From: PBB1 sp043749095
GTDB lineage: Bacteria; Pseudomonadota; Gammaproteobacteria; Burkholderiales; Burkholderiaceae_C
Length of the DNA: 7,782 bases
Direction of reading: 5' to 3'
Assembly (NCBI GenBank): GCA_043749095.1
Contig: JAYVEB010000379.1
Coordinates: 1-7,782 of the forward strand
Shown here: positions 5,505-7,782 of the stretch, piece by piece
Layout: every line of letters begins with the position of its first letter
Position numbering within the stretch: position 1 is the first letter of the stretch
Position numbers and translations under genes: made by a program
Notes under the pieces: generated by a model
The model's database searches: none
Told to the model about the DNA's origin: nothing
Seen by the model: the letters and a program-made list of their open reading frames with translations, nothing else

Positions 5505-5927
5505 ATGCTGAACCAGCTCACCAGTTCCATCGACTTCCAGGGTCAGGCCCTGACCCTGCGGGCTGAGCGACAGCGCCTGATCGCCAGCAACATCGCCAAC
5601 GCCGACACGCCGGGTTATGTGTCGCGTGACATCAATTTCGCGCAGGCACTGCGTGATGCCACCGGCGGCCAGGCACTTCGAGCCGGCACGGTGGGCCGGC
5701 TCGATATCACTCAGCCCGGCCACATCGCCGGCAGCGGCGCGTCACCGTCTTCCGCGAACCTGTTGTATTCGAGCGTCAGCCAGACCAGCCTGGACAACAA
5801 CACCGTCGACATGGACCGAGAGCGGGCCAGCTTCGTCGACAACTCGGTGAAGTACGAGGCCACGCTGACCTTCGTCAACGGCGCGGTGCGCAGCATGCTC
5901 GATGCCATCAGAGGAGCGCAGTCATGA
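5505..5927 (+). CDS. flgB: Flagellar basal body rod protein FlgB
   Basis: FlgB is the first proximal rod subunit, exported by the flagellar type III system to build the drive shaft across the periplasm. Its 140 residues are normal for FlgB. The N-terminal rod/hook signature is plain: LRAERQRLIASNIANADTPGYVSRD falls at 18-42, with the conserved ASN-I-AN-x-x-TPGY core at 27-38. The variable middle (52-90) is Gly/Ala/Ser-rich. The C-terminal heptad-type helix runs from about 101 to 137, with NNTVDMDRE at 98-106 as the usual FlgB/FlgC-family lead-in. No cleaved signal peptide is expected or seen. The ATG at 5505 has only a weak GAGTG 4 bases upstream. It is the first gene of the rightward flgBCDE operon, and its stop overlaps the flgC start. 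Confidence 0.97.
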   Translation: MLNQLTSSIDFQGQALTLRAERQRLIASNIANADTPGYVSRDINFAQALRDATGGQALRAGTVGRLDITQPGHIAGSGASPSSANLLYSSVSQTSLDNNTVDMDRERASFVDNSVKYEATLTFVNGAVRSMLDAIRGAQS

Positions 5928-6340
5928 GCATGATGAACATCTTCAATGTCGCGGGCAGCGCGACCAGTGCGCAAAGCCAGCGGCTGAACATCGTCGCGTC
6001 GAACCTGGCCAATGCCGACACTGTTGCCGGGCCCGACGGCAAGGCCTACAAGGCGCGGCAGGTCACCTTCCAGACCCAGTTGATGGGCACCGCAGGCGGC
6101 AATGCCGGTGCGGCCGGCGTCACCGTGAGCAACATCTCCGAGGACCAGACGCCGGGTCGCCGGGTGCTGGACCCGAAGCACCCGAGTGCAGACGCCGACG
6201 GCTACGTGACCTACAGCAACGTCAATGCGGTCGAGGAGATGGTCAACATGATCTCGGCCTCGCGCTCGTACCAGAACAACGTCGAGGTGATGAACACCGC
6301 GAAGACGTTGCTGCTCAAGACCCTGCAGATGGGCAACTGA
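5924..6340 (+). CDS. flgC: Flagellar basal body rod protein FlgC
   Basis: FlgC is a proximal rod subunit that stacks with FlgB, FlgF and FlgG. The 138 residues fit the family. The N-terminal signature SQRLNIVASNLANADT sits at 18-33, followed by the FlgC-typical GPDGKAYKARQV (36-47). The stretch DPKHPSADADGYVTYSNVN (83-101) is the family's most recognisable block, and the C-terminal helix EEMVNMISASRSYQNNVEV (104-122), then TAKTLLLKTL (126-135), completes it. GAGGAG at 5911-5916 is a strong ribosome-binding site 7 bases before the ATG. The start overlaps the flgB stop as ATGA, so translation is coupled. In-frame ATGs at 5930 and 5933 are alternatives, but 5924 has the best spacing. Confidence 0.97.
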   Translation: MSMMNIFNVAGSATSAQSQRLNIVASNLANADTVAGPDGKAYKARQVTFQTQLMGTAGGNAGAAGVTVSNISEDQTPGRRVLDPKHPSADADGYVTYSNVNAVEEMVNMISASRSYQNNVEVMNTAKTLLLKTLQMGN

Positions 6341-6368
6341 GCCCGTCGCAGCACCCGAGGACACCTCC

Positions 6369-7034
6369 ATGGCCATCGATTTCTCGACCATCAACAAGTC
6401 GTCCACTACCGGAGCCACCGGCGCGTCTTCATCATCGGGCACGGCGGCGGCCGAGGATCCCGGTTCGCAAGACCGCTTCCTGAAGCTGTTGATCACACAG
6501 ATCCAGAACCAGGATCCGCTCAGCCCGATGGACAACGCGCAGGTGACGTCGCAGATCGCGCAGATCAACACCGTCAGCGGCATCCAGCAGCTCAACGCCA
6601 CGGTGAAGGGCCTGGCAGGCCAGTTCACCCAGCTGCAGGCGCTGCAGAGTGCGTCGCTGGTCGGCCGCGATGTGGTGGTACCGGGCAATGTGCTCGACAT
6701 CACCAGTGGCGTGGGGCAGGGCGGCTTCGAACTGTCGGGCCCGGCCGATGCGGTGAAGGTTGATGTGCTCTCGCCGGCGGGCCATGTGGTCGACAGCCTC
6801 GCACTCGGCGCGCTCGCAACCGGCAGCCACAGCTTCAACTGGCCGGCTGGTACCGCCACCAACGACAGCGGCCTGAAATTCCGTGTCACCGCCACCAGTG
6901 GCAGCGTCAGCAGCACGCCGACCCTGCTGATGCGCGACCGCGTCAACGCGATCAACACCAGCGGCAACGCATTGAATCTCGAACTGCAGAACGCCGGCAG
7001 CGTTCCTTACAGCACCGTACGCGCATTGAACTGA
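6369..7034 (+). CDS. flgD: Flagellar hook assembly (hook cap) protein FlgD
   Basis: FlgD caps the growing hook and guides incorporation of FlgE; it is later discarded. The 221 residues are typical. A Ser/Thr/Ala-rich disordered start (10-29) leads into the conserved export and cap region: DRFLKLLITQIQNQDPLSPMDN (35-56), then SQIAQINTVSGIQQLN (61-76). From about 92 comes the beta-rich part, with LVGRDVVVPG (97-106) and the Ig-like FlgD domain with FELSGPADAVKVDVL (120-134) and HSFNWPAGT (154-162). The C-terminal strand ends the Tudor-like portion. A GAGGA ribosome-binding site at 6357-6361 precedes the ATG by 7 bases; GAGG can also pair with CCTC just before the start, a four-base stem of doubtful importance. 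It follows flgC by 28 bases in the same operon. Confidence 0.96.
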   Translation: MAIDFSTINKSSTTGATGASSSSGTAAAEDPGSQDRFLKLLITQIQNQDPLSPMDNAQVTSQIAQINTVSGIQQLNATVKGLAGQFTQLQALQSASLVGRDVVVPGNVLDITSGVGQGGFELSGPADAVKVDVLSPAGHVVDSLALGALATGSHSFNWPAGTATNDSGLKFRVTATSGSVSSTPTLLMRDRVNAINTSGNALNLELQNAGSVPYSTVRALN

Positions 7035-7110
7035 CGCTCCTGCCGACTTCCGCCTCCCACCCATCCCTCCCCGGCCACCCCGGCCATCACGCCTTTACCA
7101 AGGACACACC

Positions 7111-7782
7111 ATGGGCTTCCAACAAGGTCTTTCCGGTCTGAATGCCACCAGCAAGAATCTGGACATCATCGGCAACAACATTGCCAATGCCAACACCTTC
7201 GGCGCCAAGTCTTCGCGCGCCGAGTTCGCTGATGTGTATGCCAATTCCATCAACGGCGCCGGTGACAGCAACGTCGGCATCGGCGTCAACCTGGAAACGG
7301 TGGCGCAGCAGTTCACGCAGGGAAACATCTCGACGACTGGCAATCCTCTCGATCTGGCCATCAACGGGCGCGGCTTCTTCCAGGTGCTGCGCCCCAGTGG
7401 TGACGCCGCCTACACCCGCAATGGCCAGTTCAAGCTGGACCGTGAGGGCTTCGTCGTCGACAACGTCGGCAACAAGCTGCAAGCCCAGCCGTGGAATGAT
7501 GCCGTCGGCCGTGCCGTCGGCAATGTGCAACCGATCCGATTGCAGGCCGGGCTCGGTGCCCCCGTGGCCACCGGCAGCGGCACCGATCCCGCCCTGCGCG
7601 GTATCCGCATGGGCATCAACCTTGACGCCACCAGTAAGGTGCCTACCGCGCCCATCGCGTTCGACCAGCCCTCCAGCTACAACTACGCGACCTCGCAGAC
7701 GCTGTACGACAGCCAGGGCGTGCCGTTGACCATGAATTACTACTTCCGCAAGACCGCTGTCAACAACTGGGACGTCTACGCA
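7111..7782 (+). CDS. flgE: Flagellar hook protein FlgE, N-terminal part (3' end outside window)
   Basis: FlgE polymerises into the hook, the flexible joint between rod and filament. The window ends after exactly 224 codons, roughly half of the usual 400 or so residues, with the frame open. Hook/rod signatures are clear: GLSGLNATSKNLDIIGNNIANANT (6-29), then GAKSSRAEFADVY (31-43). The usual hydrophobic residue of NT-x-GFK-x-S is Ala here (GAK). Next come QGNISTTGNPLDLAINGRGFF (70-90) and YTRNGQFKLD..G (101-113), the block shared by FlgE, FlgF and FlgG. LYDSQGVPLTMNYYFRK (198-214) matches the domain D2 entry typical of FlgE rather than FlgF/G. AAGGA at 7100-7104 lies 6 bases before the ATG. The 76-base gap after flgD is pyrimidine-rich with no terminator-like hairpin, so it stays in the operon. 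Confidence 0.96.
   Translation, partial: MGFQQGLSGLNATSKNLDIIGNNIANANTFGAKSSRAEFADVYANSINGAGDSNVGIGVNLETVAQQFTQGNISTTGNPLDLAINGRGFFQVLRPSGDAAYTRNGQFKLDREGFVVDNVGNKLQAQPWNDAVGRAVGNVQPIRLQAGLGAPVATGSGTDPALRGIRMGINLDATSKVPTAPIAFDQPSSYNYATSQTLYDSQGVPLTMNYYFRKTAVNNWDVYA

Noticed and set aside
5711..6967. Minus-strand frame of 418 residues opposite flgB, flgC and flgD
   Set aside because: It spans three well-identified flagellar genes on the other strand and shows no family signature.

Overview
The window is ordinary, gene-dense chromosome from a high-GC Gram-negative bacterium. The flagellar set (flgA, flgM, flgN divergent from flgBCDE) and the polyphosphate kinase next to a lipid A-type phosphoesterase fit a gammaproteobacterium. 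The Xanthomonadales (Lysobacteraceae or Rhodanobacteraceae type) are my best guess, from protein similarity recalled by eye rather than from a search. There are no RNA genes, insertion sequences, CRISPR arrays or phage genes, and no gene-free stretch longer than about 150 bases.

Left part (1-2000), minus strand: the N-terminal 321 codons of polyphosphate kinase 1 (its 3' end is outside the window). About 70 bases upstream of it lies a calcineurin-like phosphoesterase of the group annotated as UDP-2,3-diacylglucosamine diphosphatase. The two are probably co-transcribed. A Pho-box-like pair of 11-bp-spaced GTCAC repeats lies upstream of the phosphoesterase.

Centre (2097-3628), plus strand: an AI-2E/PerM-family membrane protein, followed with an ATGA overlap by a small DUF2846-type lipoprotein. 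This pair is divergent from the phosphoesterase and converges on flgN.

Right part (3654-7782): flagellar genes. flgA, flgM and flgN read leftwards. FlgA is the P-ring chaperone, FlgM the anti-sigma-28 factor, and FlgN the chaperone of the hook-associated proteins. flgB, flgC, flgD and a partial flgE read rightwards and encode proximal rod, hook cap and hook. flgM has its own near-perfect sigma-28 promoter between flgA and flgM, the standard arrangement for feedback on late flagellar genes. The flgA-flgB divergent region holds only weak candidates for sigma-54 and FleQ-type sites.

I found no sign of a previously undescribed system. The observations most worth checking are regulatory: the sigma-28 promoter with a 15-codon upstream ORF whose stop overlaps the flgM start, and the Pho-box-like repeats upstream of the phosphoesterase-ppk1 pair.
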